DNA from: Begonia masoniana
Taxonomy: Eukaryota; Streptophyta; Magnoliopsida; Cucurbitales; Begoniaceae
NCBI GenBank assembly: GCA_022432975.1
Contig: CM039502.1
Span: forward strand, 22,900,383-22,964,382
Direction of reading: 5' to 3'
Length of the DNA: 64,000 bases
Each line of letters opens with the position of its first letter. Position 1 is the first letter of the stretch. Under the pieces are notes generated by a model. The model saw only the letters and a list, made by a program, of their open reading frames with translations. It was not told the DNA's origin and made no database searches. This document shows, piece after piece, positions 50,289 through 61,979 of the stretch. The position numbers and the translations under genes are program-made.

Positions 50289-51021
50289 GTCTCATTTCAG
50301 TCGTCTTAGTCGTCTCATTTCATTTCATTTTCTTTCATGAACTTCATGTATAAACCCATTTTTCATGACGTTTGTAAAATAATGATGCATGAGCAATTTA
50401 ACGCATAACATAAACATAAACAGTAGCAATACCCTCAATATAGAACAAACATACCTATAAAAACAACTAAACTTAAGCTGCCCAACAAAACATAAAACAT
50501 ACATTTCACCTCAACAATCCTCGATCAACAAAACTGACATATGGTGTAGACCAATCAGCCACAGTAAGTCATGAAAACTTACCTGTCGTCGATAGAAAGC
50601 CGAACTCCGTCCACGAGCTTTGTTCACCTAGGCCAATCCACAATAATCATTATTAAAATCGGTCTAGGTGATCGAATTCTGAAGTCTAACGAAACTCCTA
50701 GCTAAAGGAAATTTTCCTAAAACTCTAATTAAACTCATTCGGGCATTTCGTCGAGCAATTCGTGCTCGCAAATTGTAAACCTCCATCAATGGAGTTTTCC
50801 AAGCTCCAATTATCCGAAATATGCAACCCAAAAATTTATACCATCTAACTACGTCCAATAATCGCCTAACTACGTCCAATAATTGCAAATACGGCATTAC
50901 CTAACCGTTTCCAACAAAACTCGATTATTTCTACGAAAATCCTACAAAACCCTAAACGTTCAAACCTCTAAAAACCGAGAACTAAAGTCAGGAAACCATA
51001 GAGACTTAACTAGAATCAAAG
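50289..51021 (-). repeat. 5' LTR of element A, second segment
   Basis: Resumes after F at the gtctc TSD and matches about 15830-16563 of the 3' LTR. Interrupted by G at 51022. The remaining ~700 bp are not found in the window. Confidence 0.85.
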
Positions 51022-52236
51022 TGTAACGACCCCAGTAGGGCCGAGACCAAACCATGACTCTTTTAGACTTGTCCATATATTCTTACTATTTTTACCGGAA
51101 TTATACCCCTTTAAATTTTTTAAAAAAATTAACTCATATCTTAGCTCAAGAAATCCCTCGTGAATCATTAAACATCGCTCAGCAAAGAAATACAATGCGC
51201 ATCTGCCGGCGAGCAGTGCGAGGTGCCTCAGCTGGTGAACAGGTACATCAACTCTTGAACTGTATCTGCCGGTAGAGGAATAAACTCACATCGACCGGTG
51301 ATAAACCATACTTCAGTCCCTGCATCACCCGGTATTTGAAATACACTACATCACCCGGTCACTAGACGACAAAACTTCGTTTATATCATCCGATAGACAT
51401 GTGCATCTCACGTGACTACTTAACATCGCCAGTAAGAGGCATCATCCGGTGGGCAACAATTGTCCCCATCCACCGATGACATCAGCCGGATGATGTCCTC
51501 ATTCAACAGAGACATCATCCGGTAAACAGGTGCAATACACGTGACTCACTTACCTCAACCGATAAGAGACATCATCTGGTAAACAACAAACGTTCGCCAT
51601 CCACCGGTGACGTTAGCCGGATGATTCACCCATCCAGCTTCTATCATTCAGCTCACACCGGTGACGTCAGCCGGATGATGTATTCATCCAACTTCTATCA
51701 CACAGCAGTAAAATACAGAAAACTTCAAACAACTCATATCGACAGAAAGATAATCTGACCTCCACAGATCTCATACTCGTAGACATAAACATAGGCAGAC
51801 ATGAAACATGGACTCATCTAGGATACATGTAGCGGAATACTTAATTAAAACAAATCATTCAATACCCTTATAATCATCCCCAAATTTTGGTAACCAAACT
51901 AGACAATCACAGAATCCAATATTCTAAAGAAAATCTCAATCTACTTAAACATCAGTTCATCATAAATCTTACTGACACATTATGAGCATAACTACGGGTC
52001 ATATTCGCCTGCCAGCCACAGACTTCCACCCTGAGCACCATCCTGCAACCAGCCTTAGACATCATCACTGAATTTGGAATCCTCACCTGCTAAATCTTCA
52101 CCTACATCATAAGGTTTAAACTATAAGCCTAATGCTTAGTAAGGAATGCAATACTAACAAGTATGCATGAATGCTCATTTTAAGAAACAAATGCTCATGA
52201 ATCTTTTCTTGTTCATATTCATACTCAAAGTCTTCA
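51022..52236 (-). repeat. Left LTR part of G
   Basis: Carries catccggtgatgtc-type units and TGACGTCA (51662-51669) at about 51170-51690, and the acceptor-like block at 52102/52101. The homology to C stops near 52236, where a deletion junction leads into the interior. Confidence 0.75.
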
Positions 52237-52570
52237 GTGGTAAACGTTCTGTCATTAACCTCCCATACATGAACATGCCCTTTTTTTTTTGTTCTACACC
52301 TCTTATCTTTTAAATTTTACCCTTATCCAAGGGACCTTCTAACTCGATAGATCTTTTCACTTTAAGAGAAAATAACAATAACCATTTTAAGTACTCTCTA
52401 CCTATTACACACATTAAATCTTCACTTAAAGCTACACCTTCAATCTCATGCTCTTTGTTCTATTATCTGCTTGAAATAAGGCAAAACCCAGAACTACAAA
52501 TGGTTGGACAATTTCTTGTTTTCAGTCATAGCTAAAAGGAGTGCCTACTCAATGTTAATACTTAAATTAA

Positions 52571-53125
52571 TTAACTATGGCGTTCACCCTGTACAATCTT
52601 ATTAGTTTTATTTAGTCCAAAGTCCAAAATTGTACCTGCTGTGCCTGTATGCAGAACTGTGCCTTCCTTTCCCATCAACACAAGAACCCTAGGCACTACT
52701 CCCGCTTGGTCTGAGCCTAACGGCATTGGGCAGTCCTTGATCTGGTGGCCAACCTTGTCGCACCTGAAACACCGACCCCAGTATAACTTGCATTGGCCAC
52801 GGTGGTTCTTTTGGCAGGTAGAACACAGGGATGCTGAAAAGATTCCTTGAGGTCTTTTCCCTTTGCCTAGGTCTTTACTTGAGCCATAGAGTCTCATAAC
52901 TCCCTTCCACTGCTGCCGCCGTCCCTTGTCCAGTTGTAGTTACACACCTCCAACAAACTTCACTGGCCCATCACGGTACCCCTGAACCGCTGTTCTTACT
53001 TCCTCCAGTTCTAGTACTCTAGTCGCAAGCCGCCCAATCAGACAAGATTGACGTTGCACCAATTCCTTCAACTGAGCAATGTTATCGCTGTCCTCATTAG
53101 TTTCCCTCTGTTGACCTCTTACCAT
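52571..53125 (-). pseudogene. gag: gag remnant of element G
   Basis: ATG at 53125 (MVRGQQRETN), matching the start MVRG of A. The first piece ends at 52940. A second piece (52897-52571, another frame) has a CCHC knuckle CFRCDKVGHQIKDC, a preceding CSTCQKNHRGQC and the linker VVPRVLVLM that precedes the protease in this group. The central gag domain and everything downstream are deleted. The frame upstream of 53125 is also open to 53224 but lacks family similarity. Confidence 0.78.
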
Positions 53126-53952
53126 CTTGAGATTCCTAAACAAATGATCGTAAACACATCTTAACTTAATGACATTACTTGAATCATAAACACTTACAGT
53201 TGTTGGAGTGTACTCAGGTGGCAATCTGTGCTGGAAGGCAGTCTACAGAATCTGTAACACCCGACAACTTCAGCCAGGTGACTTCCTAACTGTATTAACG
53301 GTCATGAATATTCAATCTTCATGGTTTAGAGTTTTATACCAAGAATAATTAATTTCATGTGGATTTAAACTAGGTTGGGTGGCAAAGTTGTAATAATGGT
53401 GGGTGATGACCAGTATATAAAGAAAAAGGAAATGTTTTAAACCTCATTTAAACCACTGCAGCCGACACCTTCCTTTCCGGTGATTTCTTCTCTCCCGAGC
53501 TCTTGCTCTCTGCTTTCAGCATACTCTCTTTGACGATCGATTTTCTCTGCCACTACTCGACTACTCTATGCCGAGGTATGCAATAGACAGCTTAGCTATC
53601 TATTAGTTTGCTAGCCCTGTTTTCTACTCGGCATTGGAGTGTTGGATTTTCCAATGGCAGACTAATAATAAGAACATTTGAAATCTGAGAGTGGCAATGC
53701 TTTTATCGAATCGAATCTGGACATTTAAAACAACCACCCGTGAGTTATCGATAATCGAATCTGTCTGTTTTGGTTTTGGGATTTCAGACTACATTGAGTA
53801 TTAAACTAAGAATTCGGGAATGACTCTTAGCTATTAGACCCTAGGATGACTTGTGAGTAGAACTTTTTAGGATTTTTGTTTTAACTACTATAATGTAAAT
53901 GTTTTAGGTAAAGAAGTCTGAGGAAAGGAGCTCTCATTGCTAAGGACACCAG

Positions 53953-54649
53953 GTAAGTGAATGTATAGGATTTCCGGCCAATAGGGCCCTACATCACAAG
54001 GATGCTAGATAGTAACTGATATAACAATTAGAGGTTATTATGCTACAGTTTAGTACTTATGTTGACGTTTAGTCTAATGGTAAGTTTTCATACTGGATGA
54101 ATGTTCTGTTTTGTAGCCTGAATGAGTTAAGAAATTCCCATGTTCATGCATATCAAAGTTTTATGCACATGAAATGTTTTAAAAGCATGTTTTCTCATGA
54201 ACAAGATGAGATGATAAAATCCCTGCAATGTGGTTGAGTGAGGGTGGGGGCGGTTCGGCGTATGTCACAGTCCAAAGAAGGACATATGAATACGACCCGC
54301 AGTAGGGACCATGATCAAACTCACTGTCGAACCCCCTTTACCGGCACAAATCCTCTCTCATTCCACACAACTTACATGATGAATATGAACAATGATATGA
54401 ACAATGATTATGAACAATGATTATGAATGATGAATATGAACAATAATTATGAACAATGATTACGAATGATGAATATGAACAATGATTATGGACAATGATA
54501 TATGATTATGATAAATATGATTCATGATTATGGATGATTGCTTATGAACAAGAAAAGACTTATGACCATGTATTTCTCTGAATTATGCATTCATATTATT
54601 GTTGCATTCCTTACTAAGCATTAGGCTTATAGTTGAACCTATGATGTAG
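53953..54649 (+). other. Putative leader intron of LTR H with hairpin
   Basis: CAG/GTAAGT (53953), GGCC-AATAG-GGCC 53976-53988 followed by CTACATC, possible branch region ttactaagcattaggc, acceptor-like GATGTAG/GTGA at 54649/54650. Confidence 0.45.
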
Positions 54650-55079
54650 GTGAAGAGTTAATAGGTGAGGATTCCCAATTCCAAGAGAACGTTTAAAGCT
54701 GGTTGCTGGAGGATGCTCAGTGTGACAGTGCAAGGTTGGATAGGCGATTAAGCTCCCTGGTTTATGCTCATAGTAAGTCAGAAAAAGTTTATGATGAACA
54801 GATGACTAAGTAGAATAGAATTCTTATAACAATGAGATTCGGATTTGAATGGTTTGTCTTTAGAGTCTAATGACGATTTAAGGATTATTGAATAGGTTTG
54901 TTTTACTTAAGCCTTCCGCTATGCGTATTTTGAATGAGTTTATGATCCTTACTCATTGAGGTTTATAGTTACTAGTTAAGTATCGGTGAGTTATGTATGT
55001 TTCTATGTGATGAGGTTGTGTGATGTTCTGGTGTTTGCTGCCGTGTGTAGAAGCTGATAAGGCATCATCCGGCTGACGT

Positions 55080-55663
55080 CATCGGCAGATGTAGAGAGTT
55101 TAAGCCATCGGATGATGGAAGTGCTATTTTGTCGTCTAGCGATCGGCAGATGTAGAGAGTTTAAGCCATCGGATGATGGAAGTGCTATTTTGTCGTCTAG
55201 CGATCGGCAGATGTAGAGAGTTTAAGCCATCGGATGATGGAAGTGCTATTTTGTCGTCTAGCGATCGGCAGATGTAGAGAGTTTAAGCCATCGGATGATG
55301 GAAGTACTATTTTGTCGTCTAGCGATCGGCAGATGTAGAGAGTTTAAGCCATCGGATGATGGAAGTGCTATTTTGTCGTCTAGCGATCGGCAGATGTAGA
55401 GAGTTTAAGCCATCGGATGATGGAAGTGCTATTTTGTCGTCTAGCGATCGGCAGATGTAGAGAGTTTAAGCCATCGGATGATGGAAGTGCTATTTTGTCG
55501 TCTAGCGATCGGCAGATGTAGAGAGTTTAAGCCATCGGATGATGGAAGTGCTATTTTGTCGTCTAGCGATCGGCAGATGTAGAGAGTTTAAGCCATCGGA
55601 TGATGGAAGTGCTATTTTGTCGTCTAGCGATCGGCAGATGTAGAGAGTTTAAGCCATCGGATG
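55080..55663. repeat. 61-bp tandem array in LTR H
   Basis: Ten copies starting at 55080, 55141, 55202 and so on to 55629. Each has a gatcggcagatg block, a ccatcggatgatgg block and ttttgtcgtctagc. Copies are nearly identical. Confidence 0.95.
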
Positions 55664-56045
55664 ATGTTCCCTTATTTCATCGAATGATGTAGAGAGTTTC
55701 TTTACCAGATGGTATAAACACGGTTTTGTCGTCTAGGGACCGTAGATGTGGTTTTGTTCCTCTATCGTAGATGCAGTCTAAAGCTAAAAGTTTTTCTTCA
55801 CTAGCCGATACACATTGCACTGCCCGCCGGCAGATGCGTAATGTTTTCCTTGTCCGGTGAGCCTTAGCGAATCGTGCGTAGTGACATCTGGTTAAATTAT
55901 TTTCAAAAAAAAATACACTACTAATAATGAATCATGTGTGAGTAACAAAAAGTAAATAATTAAGAAAGCTATGGTTTATGCGACGATCCCTCCGAGGTCG
56001 TTACAGAATCGATTTTAGAACCCGATTTTGGTCTGATACCATAAT

Positions 56046-58188
56046 TGTAACGACCCCGTTAAGGGCCGAGACCCATTTCATAACTCTCATAGAATATTTA
56101 CTCTAAATTACTCTATGTACCCCTTTGTTTGTTTTTTTTTTTTGAACTTTAACCGTCTGCATATCTGACAGAATTCTACCCTTCAAAGACCCGACTCCCA
56201 TAAGATCATTGGCATAAGTCATCACAGAGTAGAGCGACTAGACTCGGGCATTTTAATCCATAACCTAATCGGGAAGAAGGAAGAAGCCCTCAGTACACTC
56301 GACCTCATCATACTTGAGCTGCTTGAAATCGCAGGCATCTACCGGTTGCTAGACGACAAAACATAAAACTCACTTATGCCGATCGCTAAACAACAAGCAC
56401 AGAGCTCGCTCCTGCCGGTAGTGTATTTCTATATCATCCGGTTATCATGTGCATCTCACGTGACTTACTTAACATCGCCAGCAAGAGACATCGCCCGGTG
56501 ATCAACAATCATTCACCATCCACCGATGACGTCAACCGGATGATGTCTTCATCCATCAGAGGCATCATCCGGTGGACATGTGCAATGTACGTGACTCACT
56601 TACCTCATCCGACAGGAGACATCATCCGGTGAACAAACGACAAAATACTTTACTTACATCATCCGATGAGTAAACACTCGACATCATCCGACGATGTCAG
56701 CCGGAAGACTCAATCGTTCAACTTCTATCATTCGACATCCGCCGATGACGTCATCCGGATGATACACTCATCCGACTCCTATCACTCAGCAGTAAAACAC
56801 GATAATCATCAAGCAACTTCAACAAACAGAAAAATACCCCGACTCTCATAGATTTCAACTTGATAGGCATAAACCTTAAACGAATAAAAATCATAGACTC
56901 ATTCAGGATATGTGAAGCGGAAGACTTAATTAAGTAGATCATTCTATAAACTTAAATCATTCCTCGAACTCAGAGATCAAATAGACAAATCCCAACATCC
57001 CAATGTTATAAAAAGAAATCTCATCCTACACAGACTTCAATCTTTCATAAACCTTACTGACTTAATGTGAGCATAACCGCGGGTCAACATCGCCTGACAG
57101 CCACAAATCTCCACCCTGAGCACCTTCCAGCAACCGAACTTAAACATCCTCATTAACTTTGAGATCCTCACCTGAAAACTCGTCACCTACATCATAAGGT
57201 TTAAACTATAAGCCTAATGCTTAGTAAGGAATGCAAACTAACATGTATTCATGAATGTACAGTTGAGAGAAAACATGTTCATGATCATTTATCATTCTTG
57301 TTTCTGTTCATCGTTTTCATCATATGGATTAAGGGAGGATTTGTGCCGTAAAAGGGGGGTTGACAGTGATTTTGATCATATTCCCTTTCGGGTCGTTTTC
57401 ATGGTTCCTCTTTAGACTGTGGCATACGTCAACCCTCCCCCAACCCTCACTTAATCATGTTGTATGAGATCGTATTCATATTCATTCTCATATATTGTTC
57501 ATGGGGAAAACATGCTCATAATCATTTTCATATGCTTGAGGAGTAAATCATGATGCATGACATGAATGTTCTTAAATCATCAGACTATGAAAATTATCAT
57601 ACTAGACAGTTGACTTCATAGACTCTAACAGAACATCACATAACATAGTTATCAAACATCCATAAATCATCCAAGTACAAACCATCTTACTAACTTAAAA
57701 CAAACATCAAACACATAACTAATTTAGTATTCTTAAGATGTAGGGCCCTAGTGGCCGGAAATCTTAATACATTCACTTACCTGGATTCCTTAGCAGAGTA
57801 GTACCTTCACTTGAGTTCCCTTCACCTATGATATTTCACATTTCGTAGTTAAAATCAAATCCTAAATAATCTAAACTTAAAACTAGTAAAGTCCTAACTA
57901 AGGAAGATTTCTAAAGATCTAACTTATCTCATTCAGACATTTTATCGAACACCTTGTACGCATAGAAATCCCAGTTTATCAGTAAGGGAAATCGGATTCT
58001 CCAACTACCTGAGCTCAGCCAACATTCATAATTCCTACTTATTATTATCAAATCATAAATACTACGTTAATAGCTAATAATACTCTGATTCTATTCATTA
58101 TTAAGCAAACCCGAATCTCAACCTCTAACTTAAACCAACACCTAAATGGATACTCAACCACTGCATTGTCGAAGCCTTACCTAGTAAG
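56046..58188 (-). repeat. 5' LTR of element G
   Basis: TGTAACGACCCCG on the left. Cassette at about 56335-56790 with ccggttgctagacgacaaaa and TGACGTCA (56527-56534, 56746-56753). Hairpin block 57743-57756. Interrupted at 58189 by copia element L. Confidence 0.82.
57187..57780 (-). other. Putative leader intron of the G 5' LTR with hairpin
   Basis: Minus strand: CAG/GTAAGT (plus acttac 57775-57780), GGCC-N4-GGGCC at 57756-57743, acceptor-like GATGTAG/GTGA at 57187/57186. Confidence 0.45.
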
Positions 58189-58414
58189 TGTTGACTTAAT
58201 TAGTGTTTAAGTCTAACTAAGTTTTTGATGATTTATTTGAATGTTAAATATATAATTTGATTATGTTTATTAAATGAGAACAATGATTTATGCAAGGATT
58301 TTAATCAATTGGAAATGCCCTTAGAAAAGGGTATTTTAGTTATCTAATGCATATGATTAAGTGTACAGGACTAAATAGAATAACCGGTGTGGAATCTGTT
58401 TAAAAATGCCTAAG

Positions 58415-58760
58415 TTCACCGGTCACTAAACGACAAAGGCGGATGAGTGAAATGAAGAAGTCCACCAGCCACTAATCGACAAAGGCGGATGACTTCGAAG
58501 AAGAACTCCACCGCTCGCTAAACGACAAGGCAGATGAATTCGAAGAAGAGCTCCACCGCTCGCTAAACGACAAGGCGGATGACTTCAAAGAAGACTCCAC
58601 CGCTCGCTAAACGACAAGGTAGATGACTTCGAAGAAGAACTCCACCGCTCGCTAAACGACAAGGCGGATGACTTCGAAGAAGGACTCCACCGCTCGCTAG
58701 ACGACAAAGCCAGATGAGATTCAAAGAAGACTTCAAGAAGACATCCTACGCTCACTAAAC
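58415..58760. repeat. ~45-bp tandem array in the copia LTR
   Basis: About seven units of tccaccgctcgctaaacgac... ending in gatgacttcgaagaag. It is followed by three looser catccgatgccagttcaaca units (58795-58905). The first unit contains accggtcactaaacgacaaa, which is close to motifs in the Ty3 LTRs C and G. Confidence 0.88.
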
Positions 58761-59669
58761 AACAAAGCCGGAAGACGTCTAAAGCTTTTCTCATCCGATG
58801 CCAGTTCAACATGTTAAAGCTTCATCATCCGACACCGTTTCAGCATTTTTAAAGATTCATCATCCTATGCCGGTTCAACATTTTGAAATTGCATCCACCG
58901 ATGGCGGTTCAAGATTAAAACAACATTGCCTTCCGCCAGATTTTAAATATAGCGCGAAAGCTACAGTGTACTTCACCCAGAAGCTTAAAGTCTAGAACAT
59001 TAATGGCGTCGGGCGACTTGCGCTTTCAGAAAGCAACGGCTACCTGCATTTGTACGAAAGCTGCTCTAACGGTAACAAAGTTTCCATTATTGGATAAGGA
59101 GCATTGAAGTTAAGAGTCGATTGGAAGACAGAGTATTTAAGCCAAGGTTAGAGCACGAAGGAACAATTTTTTGCTAATTTGATTATTAAGCCCTAACCTG
59201 CGAAATCTATCATACTCTGTATTTCTTCTACACCTCTCGATATTAACTTGAGATTTCATTCTGGTGAGAGTGTAGTTTGTGCTTGAAATTTATAAACTCA
59301 AAATCTGTGTAAGGCAGTGGATTGACGCTCGTGAAGTTCAATCCTGAAATGTAAAGGCAGTTGATCGGAGCCCGGAATTCCGATCTGTTTTTCTCACTGA
59401 GGAGAAGGTTAAGGATCTTCAAGGGTGAACCTTGAAGCGTGGATGTAGGCAAGGTTTGGCCGAACCACGTAAAAAATCTTGTGTTGATTTTTCTCTCTCT
59501 CTCTCTGTTATTTGTATTATTGTGTTTGCTTGCTGATTTGTTTAAGAAAAATTAAAAAGGTCTAATTCACCCCCCCTCTTAGACAATCTCGATCCTACAA
59601 TTGGTATCAGAGCTAGGTTTGTCACTGTCTAAGTTTGGGCTTAAACAATCTGTGAAATATATATCTACA

Positions 59670-60077
59670 ATGGCATCCAACACTAACTTCACACACATAG
59701 AAGGTCAAGCTACAAATAGACCTCCTTTCTTTGATGGTAGTGACTATGTTTATTGGAAGGCTAGAATGAAAATATTCGTTCAAGCTATAGACTATGAGAC
59801 TTTGTGTATTATAGAGAATGGTCCTTTTAAGGCCATGAAAACTGTAGATGAGAAAAGTATCCCTAAGGACTCTACTGAATTATCTAGTCCGATAAGAGAA
59901 AATCTGAGCCTTAATGCCAAGGCAAGTAAACACTTGTACTGTGCTCTAAATAGAGACGAATTTAATAGGTACAAGGGTGTGAGAGTGCTAAAAAATTTGG
60001 CACTTATTAGAGATCACACACGAAGGCACAAACCCAGGTTAAAGAGAAGTAAATTGAGCATGTTAGTTCATGAATAG
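59670..60077 (+). pseudogene. gag: copia gag of element L, 5' part
   Basis: ATG at 59670 (MASNTNFTHIEG). Contains PPFFDGSDYVYWKARMK, the usual N-terminal signature of SIRE-like copia gag (UBN2 type), then ALNRDEFNR. The frame stops at 60077 after a shift. Further gag-like pieces in other frames follow to about 60540 (for example TNGLKALGK, AWQPK and IQEAKDL motifs), so gag continues with several indels. Inactive. Confidence 0.8.
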
Positions 60078-60540
60078 AACTGTTCCCATGGAAAAAGGAG
60101 GAAGAAACCATTAGTTCTATGTTTTACTCGATTTACTAACAACACTAATGGTCTTAAAGCTCTTGGTAAGATTTACTCAGGTGAAGAACAGTAAGGAAGC
60201 TTCTGAGATGCCTACCGAGAGCATGGCAACCAAAGGTGAATGCCATTCAGGAAGCAAAGGATCTCAAACCTTTAAAGCTTGAGGAGCTCATTGGATCTCT
60301 CAGACGCATGAGATCACAATGAGAGCCAATGACAAGGAAGATCTAAGAGAAAAAGGAGATCGGTAAAAAGAAAGATATTGCTTGAAAAGCTTCCTCCAGC
60401 AAACAAGGAATCTGAGGAGGAAGAGAAGATGATGAGGATAGTTCCGCATTACAAGAGGAGTTTCAGACAAATTTCCCCAGAGGAAAAAGAATGCAAGGAA
60501 GGAGATTTCAAAGGTTTTGAAAATCACAAAAGGTAGGAGT

Positions 60541-61117
60541 GCAGTTTGTTTCCGGTCTTGGTCTCTGGACCAAAGTGGATGATCACCGACGCCTGGTTTT
60601 CCGGGAACTTGAGGTCACTCAAATCTGCACTGACATCTAAATCCCAAAAAAGAACCACAACATGAGTTCAAGCAGTGTTTCGAGGATTGCTATGAAGACG
60701 TCTTTCGTCCACATGAAGCGAGCTCCTGTTCTCACCTCCGCATCTTCATATGCCTCCCTGCCTCTTCCTCTCTTACCGACGGCTCGTAGACCCATCCATC
60801 CCTTGTTGCGCAGCCCCCCTGTATGGACCTGGAGGTCTATCAGAATTTGTTCCTCACATATTGCTTCCTTCAAGCACCGTGGATGCTTAATTATCCTCAG
60901 ACCTTGAAGTGCCTGCATTGGATTAGCAAGATTTTTTGGAATAATTTTATGCGTTGTTAACTAGCTGAATACTCTCTTTTAATGTCACCTCTATTTAATT
61001 TTCCAAGGCAATTACTCTGATGTGTTTCTGAATTTGTTGATGCTCTGTTGTCTCTCTAAGTGTTTTGAATATCAATGGGGGAGAAATATTTGATGATGAG
61101 AATGCATGGGAATTATT
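60541..61117. other. Unassigned stretch with an open minus-strand frame
   Basis: Mixed composition, with a more GC-balanced part (60660-60900). A 93-codon minus frame (60918-60637) and an 81-codon plus frame (60662-60907) overlap. I recognise neither as a family. It could be decayed interior of L or captured host DNA. Confidence 0.3.
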
Positions 61118-61352
61118 TGTAATAATCAGGTGTACGGAATTTTGATTTAATATTAATTGATATTGCAATATATTATATGTGGCATTTTTAGAAAATTAGT
61201 CAAATCAGCGTCGGTTGCGCAAACGGAAAGCTTATGGCCAAATCCTAACGATTAATAGGATTTAAGAAATATTACGAAGGAAGTTTCGGATAGGCACATA
61301 TTCCGAGTAACTATGGTTCATAAGTAATGGATGTTTATAAAACTTAGTAAAC
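61118..61352 (+). mobile_element. M: 5' end of an I-like LTR, cut by a gap
   Basis: TGTAATAATCAGG and the following blocks (gtacggaa, gtcaaatcag, gattaatagg, ttccgagtaacta) parallel 2639-2880 of element I at reduced similarity. The rest is hidden by the N gap. Confidence 0.65.
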
Positions 61353-61452
61353 NNNNNNNNNNNNNNNNNNNNNNNNNNNNNNNNNNNNNNNNNNNNNNNN
61401 NNNNNNNNNNNNNNNNNNNNNNNNNNNNNNNNNNNNNNNNNNNNNNNNNNNN
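61353..61452. other. Assembly gap (100 N)
   Basis: A run of exactly 100 N. The true length is unknown. Short frames crossing it are meaningless. Confidence 1.
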
Positions 61453-61979
61453 ACAGGTAAAGATGATCAAGAGGGTTGATGACTCGCAGTGTGAAAAAAA
61501 AAATTTAAGAAGTTGGCCCAATCAACATACTCTTGTGTCCCAGATAAGCAAACAAAACTTTGAGAAGCCTAGAAAAGGGCAGCTCGATTGACGTGATGTG
61601 CTTGTGGGGAGGTTCATGATTTGAGGTAAGCACTGACAACGAACAATACGTTTGTCGACATGAATACGTATGTGTGCAACTGTAACAAATGGAGCTACTG
61701 GAATCCCGTGTGTCCATTCCATTCCATACATGTTTTCTTGAGAGTATCATTGAAGAATTATGTGCAATCGCTTGCTATATCAAGAAACTTACCTGTAGAT
61801 GTACTCACAATTTATTCAATCCGTTAGCGACTGCCAAATGTTGTCGTAAATGCCAATTTTGAAGGAACTCCTCCTGCCAAGAAGATATCGCCAACCTGTT
61901 AGGCCGAACAAGACAAGAGTACGAGCGTCGATGACCCTTGAGTTTTGACAATTAAGTAAGAAAACTCGAAGATGTTGTT
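61453..61979. other. Unassigned stretch after the gap
   Basis: No LTR end, motif or coding frame recognised. Possibly degraded LTR sequence. Confidence 0.3.

Larger units (their letters stand above)
14703..51021 (-). mobile_element. A: minus-strand, pol-less gag-bearing LTR element, host of B, F and G
   Basis: Reading on the minus strand: 5' LTR (38665-39773 and 50289-51021, broken by F, then by G), PBS (38648-38660), gag (38501-38142, then 20051-about 19344, split by B), a non-coding stretch (19343-17260), polypurine tract and 3' LTR (14703-17259). No RT, RNase H or integrase is visible. N at the right edge has the same non-coding interior, so this is probably a family of gag-only (TR-GAG-like) elements. 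Candidate left TSD is tttgc (14698-14702); the far end is lost. Confidence 0.8.
53253..56005 (+). mobile_element. H: solo LTR, plus orientation
   Basis: TGTAACACCCGAC...GTCGTTACA, TSD gaatc at 53248-53252 and 56006-56010. 2753 bp. TATA (TATATAAA) at 53414-53421, a gaacaatgattat array (about 54370-54535), a 61-bp array (55080-55663) and TGACGTCA at 55074-55081. Confidence 0.93.
51022..58188 (-). mobile_element. G: deleted minus-strand Ty3 element, host of H and L
   Basis: Left: 3' LTR portion 51022-about 52236 (TGTAACGACCCC), truncated by a deletion that also removed the polypurine tract and pol. Middle: gag relics and a non-coding stretch (52237-52570). H splits the leader at TSD gaatc. A PBS complement (gtctgatacca, 56031-56041) is followed by the 5' LTR 56046-58188, cut by L. 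The two LTR parts share the acceptor block (52098-52110 and 57183-57195) and the cctgccagccacag region. Confidence 0.8.
58189..60540 (+). mobile_element. L: Ty1/copia (SIRE-like) element, 5' LTR and decayed gag
   Basis: LTR 58189-59599 (TGTTGACTTA...CCTACA) followed by PBS TGGTATCAGAGC (59602-59613). The LTR end (ccccccctcttagacaa) is typical of SIRE/Maximus elements. TATA-like TATTTAAG at 59134-59141. The gag runs from 59670 and decays. No protease, integrase, RT or 3' LTR was recognised, so the element is truncated. Candidate left TSD gtaag. Confidence 0.82.

Noticed and set aside
61318..61591. ORFs spanning the N run
   Set aside because: They cross the assembly gap, so the reading is meaningless.
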